DNA of 64,000 nucleotides from Streptomyces cynarae (GTDB taxonomy: Bacteria > Actinomycetota > Actinomycetes > Streptomycetales > Streptomycetaceae): the NCBI RefSeq assembly GCF_025642135.1, contig NZ_CP106793.1, positions 806,001 to 870,000 of the forward strand, read 5' to 3'. The first letter of the stretch is position 1; the number at the start of each line of letters is the position of its first letter. The notes beneath the pieces were generated by a model. That model saw only the letters and a program-made list of their open reading frames with translations. It made no database searches and was not told the DNA's origin. This document shows positions 36,631 to 44,719 of this stretch, piece after piece. The translations under genes and the position numbers were made by a program.

Positions 36631-37008
36631 GTGTCGGCTGAGCAGACCCCGCTCTCCATCGATGTGACGATGCCCCGGGAGGATGTCGCGCTGGTCACTG
36701 TGAAGGGTTTCCTGGACGTCGACACAGCGACGGAGTTGCATCACCACCTGGCCAACCAGATGCACCACGGCCGGCAGCACCTGTTGCTCGACCTGTCGGA
36801 GGTGCCGTTCATGGACTCGTCGGGCATCAACATCATTCTCAACGCCTACAAGGAGACCCGTCAGGTCGGCGGCTCGATCGGCCTCATCGACCCGGCTCCG
36901 GCCGTCCAGCGGATCCTCGACCTGACGGGGGTGAGCCTGACCGTCCCGTCCTTCAAGACCGTTCAGGACGCTCTGGACGACACGGACGACGCGTTGAGCC
37001 GGCCCTAG
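36631..37008 (+). CDS. STAS-domain anti-sigma-factor antagonist
   Basis: 125 residues, one STAS domain. DVALVTVKGFLDVDTATELHH and LLLDLSEVPFMDSSGINIIL contain the phosphorylatable serine in DSSG, as in SpoIIAA, RsbV and BldG. When unphosphorylated, such a protein binds an anti-sigma kinase and frees the sigma factor. GGAGG lies five bases before GTG 36631. It is separated by 357 bases from the RsbR gene and probably has its own promoter. Confidence 0.9.
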   Translation: MSAEQTPLSIDVTMPREDVALVTVKGFLDVDTATELHHHLANQMHHGRQHLLLDLSEVPFMDSSGINIILNAYKETRQVGGSIGLIDPAPAVQRILDLTGVSLTVPSFKTVQDALDDTDDALSRP

Positions 37009-37365
37009 GCTCGCGGGCGGGGCGTTGCTCTCGGACGCCGGGCCGGACCACGGGTGCGCCGACGAGGCCGGTCACCGTGCGGGTGACGGCCGGACGTGCT
37101 GACGGCCCGTCAAATGGCGTGCTTCCGCCGGGGAACGTCGTCCGCCCGTGTGGTCTCCGTGTTCGTCGTCGCCCGCCTCCGACGGTCCGACGCCGCGCAT
37201 ACGGACGACAGTCGGCCGGATCCTCCGATCGTCGGATGATCTTCGGGGCGTCCTCGTGTGCCGAGGGGGATCTCCCATGATTACAGTGGTCGCGCGACAA
37301 GGAACCGCGCTCTCCGGGCAGGCTCCCCAGCCGTCGGGGAGGGTACGTACGAAGGAGACAGGGAC
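37009..37365 (+). other. Intergenic region before the rsbR-type operon
   Basis: 357 bases without a convincing gene. GGCT (37321-37324), 16 bases, GGGTAC (37341-37346) resembles a SigB-type promoter, but it would leave only about 12 bases before the AAGGAG ribosome site, so I hold it with low weight. Less GC-rich sequence lies around 37220-37290. Confidence 0.35.
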
Positions 37366-38265
37366 GTGACGGACCAGGAGTCGGCAACGAACCCAGGAGC
37401 GTCGACACGGGTCGTGGGGGACTTCCTGCTACGCCGTCGGGAGCAGATCTCTCAGCGCTGGGCCGACCAGACGCTCTTCCGTACGGTGTTCACGGTGTCG
37501 CGCGATGAGGCCGTGGAAGCCGCGGGCTCTCTGGTGGAGGCGCTCGCCGCGGTGGCCGCCTCCGGGCGGATCGAGGATCTCCGGGCCCCGGGCTTCTCGG
37601 GGATGCGCGAACAACTCACGCGCATGGCGGCTTCGCGGGCCCGTGCGGGCGCGACGCCGTCGCAGATCGCCGACGAGGTGGCGGCCCTGGGTCCCTCGAT
37701 CAGGGAACTGCTGGGCGCCGAACTGTCCGGGTCGGACGGCGAGGCGAGCGGATCGCACGCCGTGGCGCTCACCGCCCTGATGGGTACGCTGCGGGTGCTG
37801 GTCATGGAGACCGCCCTGAGCACGGGCGAGGAGATCATCGAGCGGCAGCGCCTGCAACTCCTCGAAGTCGCCACGCCCGTCATCAAACTGTGGAACGGCA
37901 TCGTCGCCGTACCGCTCATCGGCACCCTGGACAGCGCCCGCAGCCAGGTCGTGATGGAGAGCCTGCTGGAGGCCGTCGTCACCCAGCAGGCCCGGTTCGC
38001 GATCCTGGACATCACCGGAGTGACCACCGTGGACTCCCTGGTGGCGCAGCACCTGATGAAGACCGTCGCGGCGGCCCGCCTCATGGGCGCGGAGTGCATC
38101 GTGTCCGGCATCCGGCCGGCGATCGCCCAGACCATCGTGCACCTGGGGATCGACCTGGGCTCGGTCATCACCCGGGCGAGCCTGGCCGACGCCCTCGCCT
38201 ACGCCCTCCACGAGCTGGGCGCCGTGATCGTCGACCGGGCGGGCCACGGAGGAGGCCAGCGGTGA
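37366..38265 (+). CDS. rsbR: RsbR-type stressosome protein (N-RsbR plus STAS)
   Basis: 299 residues. The N-terminal half is helical (FLLRRREQISQRWADQTLFR) as in the non-heme-globin-like sensor half of RsbR. The STAS half starts at about residue 165 with EVATPVIKLWNGIVAVPLIG, and ILDITGVTTVDSLVAQHLM carries the conserved phospho-acceptor region. RsbR and RsbS form the stressosome core that holds RsbT until stress. AAGGAG precedes GTG 37366. The stop overlaps the next start, so the operon is tightly coupled. Confidence 0.9.
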   Translation: MTDQESATNPGASTRVVGDFLLRRREQISQRWADQTLFRTVFTVSRDEAVEAAGSLVEALAAVAASGRIEDLRAPGFSGMREQLTRMAASRARAGATPSQIADEVAALGPSIRELLGAELSGSDGEASGSHAVALTALMGTLRVLVMETALSTGEEIIERQRLQLLEVATPVIKLWNGIVAVPLIGTLDSARSQVVMESLLEAVVTQQARFAILDITGVTTVDSLVAQHLMKTVAAARLMGAECIVSGIRPAIAQTIVHLGIDLGSVITRASLADALAYALHELGAVIVDRAGHGGGQR

Positions 38266-38681
38266 CCGGCGGTTTCCAGGATCCGACGGGTGCTTCCGTC
38301 CCCGTACTCAGGCTCGGAGACGTTCTCCTCGTCACCCTTCAGGGCGAATTGGAGGACAAGTCCGCCGAACAGCTGCAGCAGGACATCAGCGAGGCCATCG
38401 CGGGAAGTTCCGCCACCGGAGTCGTCATCGACGTCTCCGGTGTCGAGATCGTCGATTCCTTCCTCGGGCGCGTGTTCGCCGAGATCGCGGCGAGCGCCAA
38501 GCTGCTCGCCGCGGAGACAGTGGTGGCCGGCATGCGCCCCGCGGTGGCCATCACCCTGGTCGAACTCGGCCTCACGCTGCCGGGTCTGCGCACCGCGCTC
38601 GACACCGACGAAGCACTGCGGATGCTGACACGGGCGTCCACGCCCCTGTCCCACGGTCCAGCACGCCAGGAGAACGCGTGA
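38262..38681 (+). CDS. rsbS: RsbS-type STAS protein
   Basis: 139 residues, one STAS domain. VPVLRLGDVLLVTLQGELED and VVIDVSGVEIVDSFLGRVFA match RsbS, including the phosphorylated serine in VDSFLGR. It is the stressosome component that captures RsbT. GTG 38262 overlaps the RsbR stop by four bases; its own stop overlaps the RsbT GTG. Confidence 0.9.
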   Translation: MTGGFQDPTGASVPVLRLGDVLLVTLQGELEDKSAEQLQQDISEAIAGSSATGVVIDVSGVEIVDSFLGRVFAEIAASAKLLAAETVVAGMRPAVAITLVELGLTLPGLRTALDTDEALRMLTRASTPLSHGPARQENA

Positions 38682-39124
38682 CGGAGACATCGGGCCGCGT
38701 CACCACATGCCTGCCCATCCGCACGGACATGGATCTGGCATGGGTGCGGCAGCATGTGCGGCAGGCGGCTGCCGAGATCGGTTTCGGGCTGGTGGAGCAG
38801 ACCAAACTGATCACCGCGGCCAGCGAGCTCGCACGCAACACACTCGTCCACGGCGGAGGCGGACAGGTGGAGTTCGCCTTCCTGGACAACGGCCGCGCCC
38901 GTGGTCTGCGCCTGTCCTTCATCGACGAGGGGCCGGGCATCCCCGACATGGAGCGGGCCCTCACCGACGGCTACACCTCGGGCGGCGGCCTCGGCCTCGG
39001 GCTCGGCGGAGCCCGTCGGCTGGTCCACGAGTTCTCGATCGACTCCCGTCCCGGCGAAGGCACCCGGGTCACCGTGATCTGCTGGGCCGCCGGACCGCCC
39101 CGGCCCCGCGAGGGGGTCCGATGA
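38678..39124 (+). CDS. rsbT: RsbT-type serine kinase / switch protein
   Basis: 148 residues of the GHKL ATPase fold. ITAASELARNTLVHGGGGQ is the N box, FIDEGPGIPDMERAL the G1 box and GGGLGLGLGGARRLV the G2 box. RsbT phosphorylates RsbR and RsbS, is released on stress, and then activates a PP2C phosphatase. The phosphatase genes directly follow it. The ending is Pro/Arg-rich. Confidence 0.92.
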   Translation: MTETSGRVTTCLPIRTDMDLAWVRQHVRQAAAEIGFGLVEQTKLITAASELARNTLVHGGGGQVEFAFLDNGRARGLRLSFIDEGPGIPDMERALTDGYTSGGGLGLGLGGARRLVHEFSIDSRPGEGTRVTVICWAAGPPRPREGVR

Positions 39125-40191
39125 CCCGCGTCTGGGACGTGCCCGTGCACGACTCGACCCGGGTCCGGGACGTCGCGGTGGCGGTGCAGGACAGCTGCGG
39201 CCACGCGGGGTTCGACGACGGCCGTACGGCCGCGGCCGTGCTCGTCGCCACCGAGCTCTCCACCAACCTGCTCAAGCACGCGGGCGGAGGTCGCATCCTC
39301 ATCGACACGGTGGACGCGGACCTCACCTCGGACACGGCCGTCCGAAAGCCGGCGTTGCAGATCGTCGCGATCGATCACGGGCCGGGCATCCCCGACCTCG
39401 CGGCCGCGCTGGGCGACGGCTTCTCCACCACGTCCTCGCTGGGTGCCGGCCTCGGCACCTGCCGGCGCATAGCGGACGACTTCGACGTGCACAGCGCGCC
39501 CGGCAGGGGCACCATCGCCCTGGCCCGGATAAGGGCCGAGTCCGGTCGCCGGCGGCAGGGGCGCGCCCGGCGCGACCACGCCCCGGTGCGGGCCGGCGGC
39601 GTCAACATCGCCCTGGCGGGACCCCATTCGGGTGACGCCTGGGCGTGCGTGAGGTTCGGGGAGCGGGTCACGCTGCTCCTCGCCGACGGACTGGGGCACG
39701 GCCCGGCCGCGGCCGAGGCGTCCGACGCGGCGGTCCGGCAGCTGCGGGACAGCGCTCATCTGCCGCCGGCGGAGCTGCTCAACGTCCTGCACACGGTGTT
39801 GCGCAGCACCCGGGGCGCCGCCGTCGCGGTCGCCCAGGTCGACCTCGCGGAAGGGACTCTGAAGTTCTCCGGCATCGGCAACATCGGCGCCCGGTTCCGC
39901 TCCGCCGGTGGCTGGCAGCACCTGCTGTCGCATCCCGGCATAGTCGGCGCCCACCGACCGGCGCACATCCCCTGTCGGCGGCTGCCCTGGTCGCCCGAAT
40001 GCCTCCTCGTCCTGCACAGCGACGGACTGCCCAGCCGGTGGTCCCTGCGGGAGGACGTGCCCTCCGCGGAGCTGGACCCCGGGGTGACGGCCGCCGTGAT
40101 CGTACGGGACGCCAGCAGTGCCGCCCGGACCGTCCGCGACGACACCACGGTGACCGTGCTGTCCCCCACCCCGCCGAAGCGTGAACCATGA
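39121..40191 (+). CDS. Fused GHKL ATPase and PP2C/SpoIIE phosphatase (RsbX-like)
   Basis: 356 residues with two domains. Residues 1-140 are an RsbW/RsbT-type ATPase: VATELSTNLLKHAGGGRILI, IDHGPGIPDLAAAL, GAGLGTCRRIADDFDVHS. Residues about 160-350 are a short PP2C domain: VTLLLADGLGHGPAAAEASD and LLVLHSDGLPSRWSL, with metal-binding Asps. The phosphatase half resembles RsbX, which dephosphorylates RsbR and RsbS to reset the stressosome. Fusing kinase-like and phosphatase halves suggests opposing functions in one chain. Both ends overlap neighbours. Confidence 0.88.
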   Translation: MTRVWDVPVHDSTRVRDVAVAVQDSCGHAGFDDGRTAAAVLVATELSTNLLKHAGGGRILIDTVDADLTSDTAVRKPALQIVAIDHGPGIPDLAAALGDGFSTTSSLGAGLGTCRRIADDFDVHSAPGRGTIALARIRAESGRRRQGRARRDHAPVRAGGVNIALAGPHSGDAWACVRFGERVTLLLADGLGHGPAAAEASDAAVRQLRDSAHLPPAELLNVLHTVLRSTRGAAVAVAQVDLAEGTLKFSGIGNIGARFRSAGGWQHLLSHPGIVGAHRPAHIPCRRLPWSPECLLVLHSDGLPSRWSLREDVPSAELDPGVTAAVIVRDASSAARTVRDDTTVTVLSPTPPKREP

Positions 40192-41954
40192 CCCACACCT
40201 GGCAGATCATCACCGTCGTCGATGCCGCCCGGGCCCGGATCGCCACTGCCCGGCTCGCGGCCGATCTCGGTGTCTCCGTCGTCGACCGCACCCGCCTGGT
40301 CACCGCGCTCACCGAGCAGCTGCGCCAGTGCCTCACCAAGGGCGGCGCCTGGCGCCTGGCGCTCGGGACCACTCCCCCGTCGCGGGGCGAGAAGCAGGCA
40401 CGGCTGTGGGTCACCGTCCGTCCGGACCCGGACGAGCGCCCCCAAGAGGAGCCGACGTGGCAGGCGCAGGTTCCGGCACCGGAACGGGGCGGCCGGGCGG
40501 ACACGGTGGCGGTGCGCGCCTCCCCGCCGGCGCTCGCCGAGGCGCTGTTCAGCGCCGACGACGACACCGCGCGCGTACTGGACGCACTGACGGAGCAGGA
40601 GGCGCTGGTCGCGTTCCACCGTGAGGAGCTGCACCAGACGAACCAGGGCGTGCTCGCGCTGCACGCCGAGCTCGACGCCGCCGGCCAGGCGCAGCGCGAG
40701 CTGTTCGCCGCCGAGCGGGCCGCGCGCACGGAGGCCGAGGAGGCGCGCCGCAGGCTCACCTTCCTCGCCGACGCCAGCGCGGCACTGACGGCGTCCCTGA
40801 ACCACGGCGAGATCGTCCGTCTGCTCCCCGAACTGCTCACCCCGACGTACGCACGGACCGCCGACGTGTGGCTGCTCGGCGACGACGAGGCGGAGCCGAG
40901 CCACGCGCCCCGCCCGGCCGCCGCCGTGCTGGCCGCCCGCACGGGCCGCCCCCAGTACGCGGCGCCCCAACCGGGCGGTCTGCCCGGCGTGGATGACCGG
41001 CCGCCCTCCGCCCTGCACCCCACCCGGCCGCTGCTGTGCCTCCCGCTGTCGGCCCGGCAGGTGCCGCTCGGTGTGATCACCCTCACCCCGCCCGGCGACC
41101 GGTGGGATCCGGACGACGCCGTGATGCTGATCGAACTGGCCCGCAGGGCCGCCATCGCGATCGACAACGCCCAGCGCTTCGAGCACAGCCGCGACATCGC
41201 CGAGACGCTGCAGCGGGCGCTGCTCACCGAGCTGCCCGCCACCCCCGGGCTCCAGCTCGCCGCCCGCTATCTGCCGGCGACCCACGGTCTCAACATCGGC
41301 GGCGACTGGTACGACGCCTTCCGGCAGCCCGACGGGAGCCTGATCGCGGTCATCGGCGATGTCACCGGGCACGGGCTGCACGCGGCGGTGATGATGAGCC
41401 AGCTGCGGACGGCCCTGCGCGCGTACGCCGTCGACGGGGGCAGCCCGGGCCGGCTCCTCACCCGGCTGCACCTGTTCCTGCACCATCTGCAGCCGGATCT
41501 GTACGCCACCGCGGTGATCGCCCGTTTCCGGCCCGGGGAACCGGTGCTGACCTGGGCCGCGGCCGGTCATCCGCCCCCGGTGCTGCGCACGCCCGACGGC
41601 CGGGTGCACACCCTCGACGCCAAGCCGGGCGCCATGCTGGGCGTTCCGGTGCAGCAGGAGATCGAGGACCACACCGCTCCCCTGCCGCCCGGCTCGACGC
41701 TGGCCCTGTACACGGACGGCCTGGTGGAGCGGCGGGCGTACGGCATCGACCCGGGCATCGAGCGTCTCGCCGAGGCGATGTCCACGCTCGCCGTGCCGGA
41801 CCGGAACGGCGGACTGGAGGGCGCCGCGGACGGGGTACTCGAGCCGATGCTGAGGGACTCGGAGGGCGAGGACGACGTATGTCTCTTGTTGTGTCACGTG
41901 GACGGCGAGATCGCCGAGAACGCCGGGACCGCCGGGGAGGCGCCCGTACCGTGA
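40188..41954 (+). CDS. GAF-containing SpoIIE/PP2C phosphatase
   Basis: 588 residues. The N-terminal 100 residues look like a degenerate GHKL domain (RTRLVTALTEQLRQCL). A coiled coil spans about 130-190, a GAF domain about 200-335, and a SpoIIE phosphatase about 350-570 with LNIGGDWYDAF, VIGDVTGHGLHAAVMMS and LALYTDGLVERR providing the metal Asps. Such proteins dephosphorylate STAS antagonists, here probably the RsbS-type or the STAS protein at 36631. It starts at ATG 40188 overlapping the preceding stop. Confidence 0.9.
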   Translation: MTHTWQIITVVDAARARIATARLAADLGVSVVDRTRLVTALTEQLRQCLTKGGAWRLALGTTPPSRGEKQARLWVTVRPDPDERPQEEPTWQAQVPAPERGGRADTVAVRASPPALAEALFSADDDTARVLDALTEQEALVAFHREELHQTNQGVLALHAELDAAGQAQRELFAAERAARTEAEEARRRLTFLADASAALTASLNHGEIVRLLPELLTPTYARTADVWLLGDDEAEPSHAPRPAAAVLAARTGRPQYAAPQPGGLPGVDDRPPSALHPTRPLLCLPLSARQVPLGVITLTPPGDRWDPDDAVMLIELARRAAIAIDNAQRFEHSRDIAETLQRALLTELPATPGLQLAARYLPATHGLNIGGDWYDAFRQPDGSLIAVIGDVTGHGLHAAVMMSQLRTALRAYAVDGGSPGRLLTRLHLFLHHLQPDLYATAVIARFRPGEPVLTWAAAGHPPPVLRTPDGRVHTLDAKPGAMLGVPVQQEIEDHTAPLPPGSTLALYTDGLVERRAYGIDPGIERLAEAMSTLAVPDRNGGLEGAADGVLEPMLRDSEGEDDVCLLLCHVDGEIAENAGTAGEAPVP

Positions 41955-42062
41955 TCCTGGATGCGTATCCTCCGGCTTTCTGGCAACCGTCATAAGGGGG
42001 GCCGGGCGACAGCGCGACGAACGACGAGAACCGGCCGGAGTGCCGGCCGGGGGAAGGACGGC

Positions 42063-42494
42063 ATGGCAACCGAGCCGCGTTGGGACAAGGCCTGGCCGTT
42101 CGAGACGGTCGAGGCTCTGGTGGCGGATTTCGGAGGTGACCTGCCCGACGTCACCGGGGCACGGCTGGCCGCCGAGGAGTTTCTGCGACGGCTGGCGCGG
42201 GCTTCGCCTCCGACGAGTCCCGAGTACTGGAACGACATACTCCTGGTGGTCGACGAGCTGGCGGCGAACGCCGTCCAGTACGCGCCCGGGCCGTTCGGCC
42301 TGCGGATGCGTCCGACGTACGACGGTGTCCATGTGACGCTGCACGACACCAGCACGACGCCTCCGGCGCCGCGTCCCTTCAAGCCGGGCCAGAGCGGAGG
42401 CATCGGCTGGCACCTGGTGCACACGCTGTGCCACCAGGTGAGCGTGGTCGTCCAGCCGGAGGGCAAGGACGTGCACGTGTTCCTGCCCTGGTAG
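42063..42494 (+). CDS. GHKL ATP-binding protein (RsbW-like anti-sigma kinase)
   Basis: 143 residues. VVDELAANAVQYAPGPFGLR is the N box and SGGIGWHLVHTLCHQVSV the G2 box. It starts with a GGGGGAAGG site 4 bases before ATG 42063, after a 108-base gap, so it may have its own translation signal but share the operon transcript. Its likely role is binding or phosphorylating a STAS antagonist or sigma factor. The stop codon lies in the arm of the terminator. Confidence 0.85.
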   Translation: MATEPRWDKAWPFETVEALVADFGGDLPDVTGARLAAEEFLRRLARASPPTSPEYWNDILLVVDELAANAVQYAPGPFGLRMRPTYDGVHVTLHDTSTTPPAPRPFKPGQSGGIGWHLVHTLCHQVSVVVQPEGKDVHVFLPW

Positions 42495-42529
42495 GGCGCG
42501 GGCCCTTCAGGTCCGCGCCCTACCAGGGC
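42485..42529. terminator. Terminator with stop codon inside the stem
   Basis: Perfect 17-bp arms (42485-42501 and 42513-42529) with loop GCCCTTCAGGT. The TAG stop of the ATPase gene, 42492-42494, is in the left arm. Confidence 0.85.
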
Positions 42530-42586
42530 GGGAGCCCCCGCGGTGCCGTCGGCCGACCGTCGGTGAGCGCGGGGCGGCTCGTGGGA

Positions 42587-42868
42587 TCAGGCCGCCCGCC
42601 ACCGCGACCCGGAGCCGTCCGGGGCGGTGCTGCCGGCGGCCCGCGTGTCTCCGGCCTTCTGTGCCGTGGGCCTCTCGCGGACCCGGGACCCGGTGTCGGC
42701 GCCGTCCGCGTCGTCCGGAGAGGAGCGGGGCACGGCGCGCAGCCGGCGGCGTCCCGCGCCACGGGCCTTCCCGGTGCCGCCCGGGGTGAGCAGGCGTTCC
42801 TCATAGCTGCCGAGCGCGAGCACGAGGCACAGCATGGACACCGGCATGAGCAGGGCTACGGCGATCAT
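42587..42868 (-). CDS. Small membrane-anchored hypothetical protein
   Basis: 93 residues. One N-terminal membrane helix, MIAVALLMPVSMLCLVLALG, is followed by a short EERLLTP segment and a hydrophilic tail. Streptomyces species commonly encode proteins of this layout. A GAAGGAG site precedes ATG 42868. Function unknown. Confidence 0.65.
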   Translation of the reverse strand: MIAVALLMPVSMLCLVLALGSYEERLLTPGGTGKARGAGRRRLRAVPRSSPDDADGADTGSRVRERPTAQKAGDTRAAGSTAPDGSGSRWRAA

Positions 42869-42929
42869 GTGGGCTCCTTCACAGGGCGTCCTGTTCCGCG
42901 TTGCCCCGCTTCGCCCTTGGAAACACGAT

Positions 42930-43448
42930 TCAGCCGAGTGGCACGAACACGCTGACGGTCTTGCCGTCCACCCGCGGTTCGATGACGATGTCGCGCGCCA
43001 GCTTGATGATCAACGGCCAGCCGAACCCGCCCCGGTCCTGCCTGTCGGGGAGCTCGCCGGTACCGAACGCCACGGAGGGGATGTCCGGGCTGCGGTCGCG
43101 GACGACGAGGCGGACGCCCTCCCGCGTGGGGACGGCCTCGAAACCGGCGAGTCCGCCCCCGTGGCGGATGGCGTTGGACACCAGTTCCGAGGTGACGAGC
43201 AGCAGGTCGGTGACGGCCAGCTCGGCCGGCCGCACGGGCGCGGTGTCCCAGTGGCTCCGGACGACCGCGAGCACGTACGCGCGCGCCGTGGCGGCGCTGG
43301 TCACCGGGACGAGGGGCGGGGACGGGTCACTCTGCCGCACGCCGTCGGACGTGTGCGCGTGCCGCGGGCGTACGGGGGCGCTGATGTCGCGCTCGTCGGC
43401 GGCTCCCGGGTTCCCGCCGTCCCGCGGGGGAAGGTCCACCGGTTTCAT
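42930..43448 (-). CDS. GHKL ATP-binding protein (RsbW-like)
   Basis: 172 residues; about 45 flexible residues precede the domain. LLVTSELVSNAIRHGGGLAG is the N box, VRDRSPDIPSVAFG the G1 box (with SPDIP replacing GPGIP) and DRGGFGWPLIIKLARDIVIEP the G2 box. Streptomyces have many such stand-alone ATPases that bind STAS proteins. ATG 43448 overlaps the stop of a short upstream frame (ATGA). The next gene on this strand is the small membrane protein. Confidence 0.85.
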   Translation of the reverse strand: MKPVDLPPRDGGNPGAADERDISAPVRPRHAHTSDGVRQSDPSPPLVPVTSAATARAYVLAVVRSHWDTAPVRPAELAVTDLLLVTSELVSNAIRHGGGLAGFEAVPTREGVRLVVRDRSPDIPSVAFGTGELPDRQDRGGFGWPLIIKLARDIVIEPRVDGKTVSVFVPLG

Positions 43449-43558
43449 CGTGCGCGCAAGGAGTCGGGCAGGCCTGCGGGGCCCGTGGCGTCGCGGGGAC
43501 GGCACCGGCCCTCGGAGCCTGTGTCGAGGGTCGGCGTGGCGTGGTGTCGTTCGTTCAT
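43445..43558 (-). CDS. Possible short upstream reading frame (37 residues)
   Basis: ATG 43558 opens MNERHHATPTLDTGSEGR and ends in a TGA overlapping the ATPase start by four bases. That overlap suggests translational coupling, but there is no family similarity and no strong ribosome site, so it may be chance. Confidence 0.25.
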   Translation of the reverse strand: MNERHHATPTLDTGSEGRCRPRDATGPAGLPDSLRAR

Positions 43559-43714
43559 CGCCCCACGCATACCCGTCCGTGGGCAAGCCATGAGTGCGAA
43601 AAAATGCTCGGCGCGGAATCTGTCGCCCTCGGCCGACCGGTTCGCAGGGTCGGCGAGCGTTTTCCGCAGTCCCTGGCGACCGGCCCCGAGACCTCTGGTC
43701 ACCGGACCGACGCC

Positions 43715-44194
43715 TCAGCCGGCCAGTGCGGCGGCGAGCTCGGCGGCGGCCTCGACGAGTTCGACGTCCTGCTCCGCGAGCAGTTGACGCAGTACCCCCC
43801 GGTCGGCGTGCACGGCACGGCGGGCCGCGCGCTCCCACCCCACGTAGTCCTGGGGGTAGTTGAGCAGTTTGGGGTAGGCGGAGGCGGTGCTCTCCCACTG
43901 GTGGGCGTCGGCGATGCTCCTCAGCAGGTGAAGAATCTCCACGCGGCAGGTCACCTGGGGTAGCCGGGCCAGCTCCCACAGGAACGGGACCGTCGCCGCC
44001 GTGGCCTGGTCGACGACGAAGCCGTACTGGCAGATGCGCTCCCGCAGGTGGCCGAGTGCCGCCCGGGCGGTGGCCTCGTCGCCCCGGGCGACGTCGTTGA
44101 GCAGGACCGGGATGGCCTCGGCGGAGCCGCTGGAGTCCTTGATGGAGTCCCACGGCACGTGCCCCAGGTCCTTCAGTGATGTGGCCATTTCCAC
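43715..44194 (-). CDS. HEAT-like repeat hypothetical protein
   Basis: 159 residues, mostly alpha helical. AIPVLLNDVARGDEATARAAL, ATVPFLWELARLPQVTCRVEI and YPKLLNYPQDYVGWERAARR look like helical repeat pairs. It starts at GTG 44194 or, two codons later, ATG 44188. No catalytic motif or membrane segment is visible. Proteins like this often act as interaction scaffolds; no partner is indicated. Confidence 0.7.
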   Translation of the reverse strand: MEMATSLKDLGHVPWDSIKDSSGSAEAIPVLLNDVARGDEATARAALGHLRERICQYGFVVDQATAATVPFLWELARLPQVTCRVEILHLLRSIADAHQWESTASAYPKLLNYPQDYVGWERAARRAVHADRGVLRQLLAEQDVELVEAAAELAAALAG

Positions 44195-44337
44195 TCCCGC
44201 AGACAGTGTGGGGCCAAGAACGACACGGCATTGCTACGACACGGCATTGCTGCGGCACGGCACCGCTCTGATGGGACGTCAGCACACGGACGTCTGTGAA
44301 GCGGTGGACACCGCCGCTATTATCCACGCAGTCAGTA

Positions 44338-44371
44338 CCGTCGTGCAATTGCATGGGAAATTGCACGACGG
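44338..44371 (+). promoter_or_regulatory. Perfect 13-bp inverted repeat before the DUF397 gene
   Basis: CCGTCGTGCAATT, spacer GCATGGGA, AATTGCACGACGG. It is AT-richer than its surroundings and sits 16 bases before the GTG. It could be an operator for the downstream XRE regulator or an RNA hairpin near the ribosome site. Confidence 0.55.
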
Positions 44372-44387
44372 GGAACGGAAGGAGACT

Positions 44388-44621
44388 GTGGTGCCTTCAG
44401 TGCCGAACGGAGTGCAGGCGGGCTCGTTGGAAGCCCGCTGGATCAAGAGCGGGCACAGCAACGCCGAGGGCAACTGTGTCGAGCTGGCCCGCCTGGCCGA
44501 CGGGGCCATCGCGGTGCGCAACTCGCGCGATCCGGAAGGACCCGCGCTCGTGTACACGCCCGCCGAGGTGGCCGCGTTCCTGGCCGGCGCCAAGGACGGG
44601 GAGTTCGATCATCTGGTGTGA
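44388..44621 (+). CDS. DUF397 family protein
   Basis: About 77 residues. ARWIKSGHSNAEGNCVELAR and AVRNSRDPEGPALVYTPAEV with AAFLAGAKDGEFDHL are the classic DUF397 pattern. GGAAGGA precedes two adjacent GTG codons, 44388 and 44391; either may start. DUF397 genes are nearly always paired with an XRE/DUF5753 regulator gene in Streptomyces, as here 98 bases downstream. The pair is thought to work as a regulator-partner module, in some cases controlling development. Confidence 0.9.
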   Translation: MVPSVPNGVQAGSLEARWIKSGHSNAEGNCVELARLADGAIAVRNSRDPEGPALVYTPAEVAAFLAGAKDGEFDHLV

Positions 44622-44677
44622 GTGGGATCCCGCGGGTTCGGTCCTGCCGTCCCCTGCGACACGGCGCGCCGGGATGC

Positions 44678-44683
44678 GATAAT
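44678..44683 (+). promoter_or_regulatory. Possible -10 box of the XRE gene
   Basis: GATAAT, with GCGACA 16 bases upstream at 44656-44661 as a weak -35. It lies 36 bases before ATG 44720. Confidence 0.35.
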
Positions 44684-44719
44684 GAGGGTCTGTTGTCCGT
44701 CGGCTGACCGGGAGTCAGG

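Noticed and set aside
37890..38261. RsbS starting far upstream inside rsbR
   Set aside because: Overlaps coding sequence of RsbR in another frame; GTG 38262 with a GTGA overlap fits the operon.
42834..43787. + strand frame over the RsbW-like gene
   Set aside because: Antisense of a clear GHKL ATPase; no family sequence of its own.
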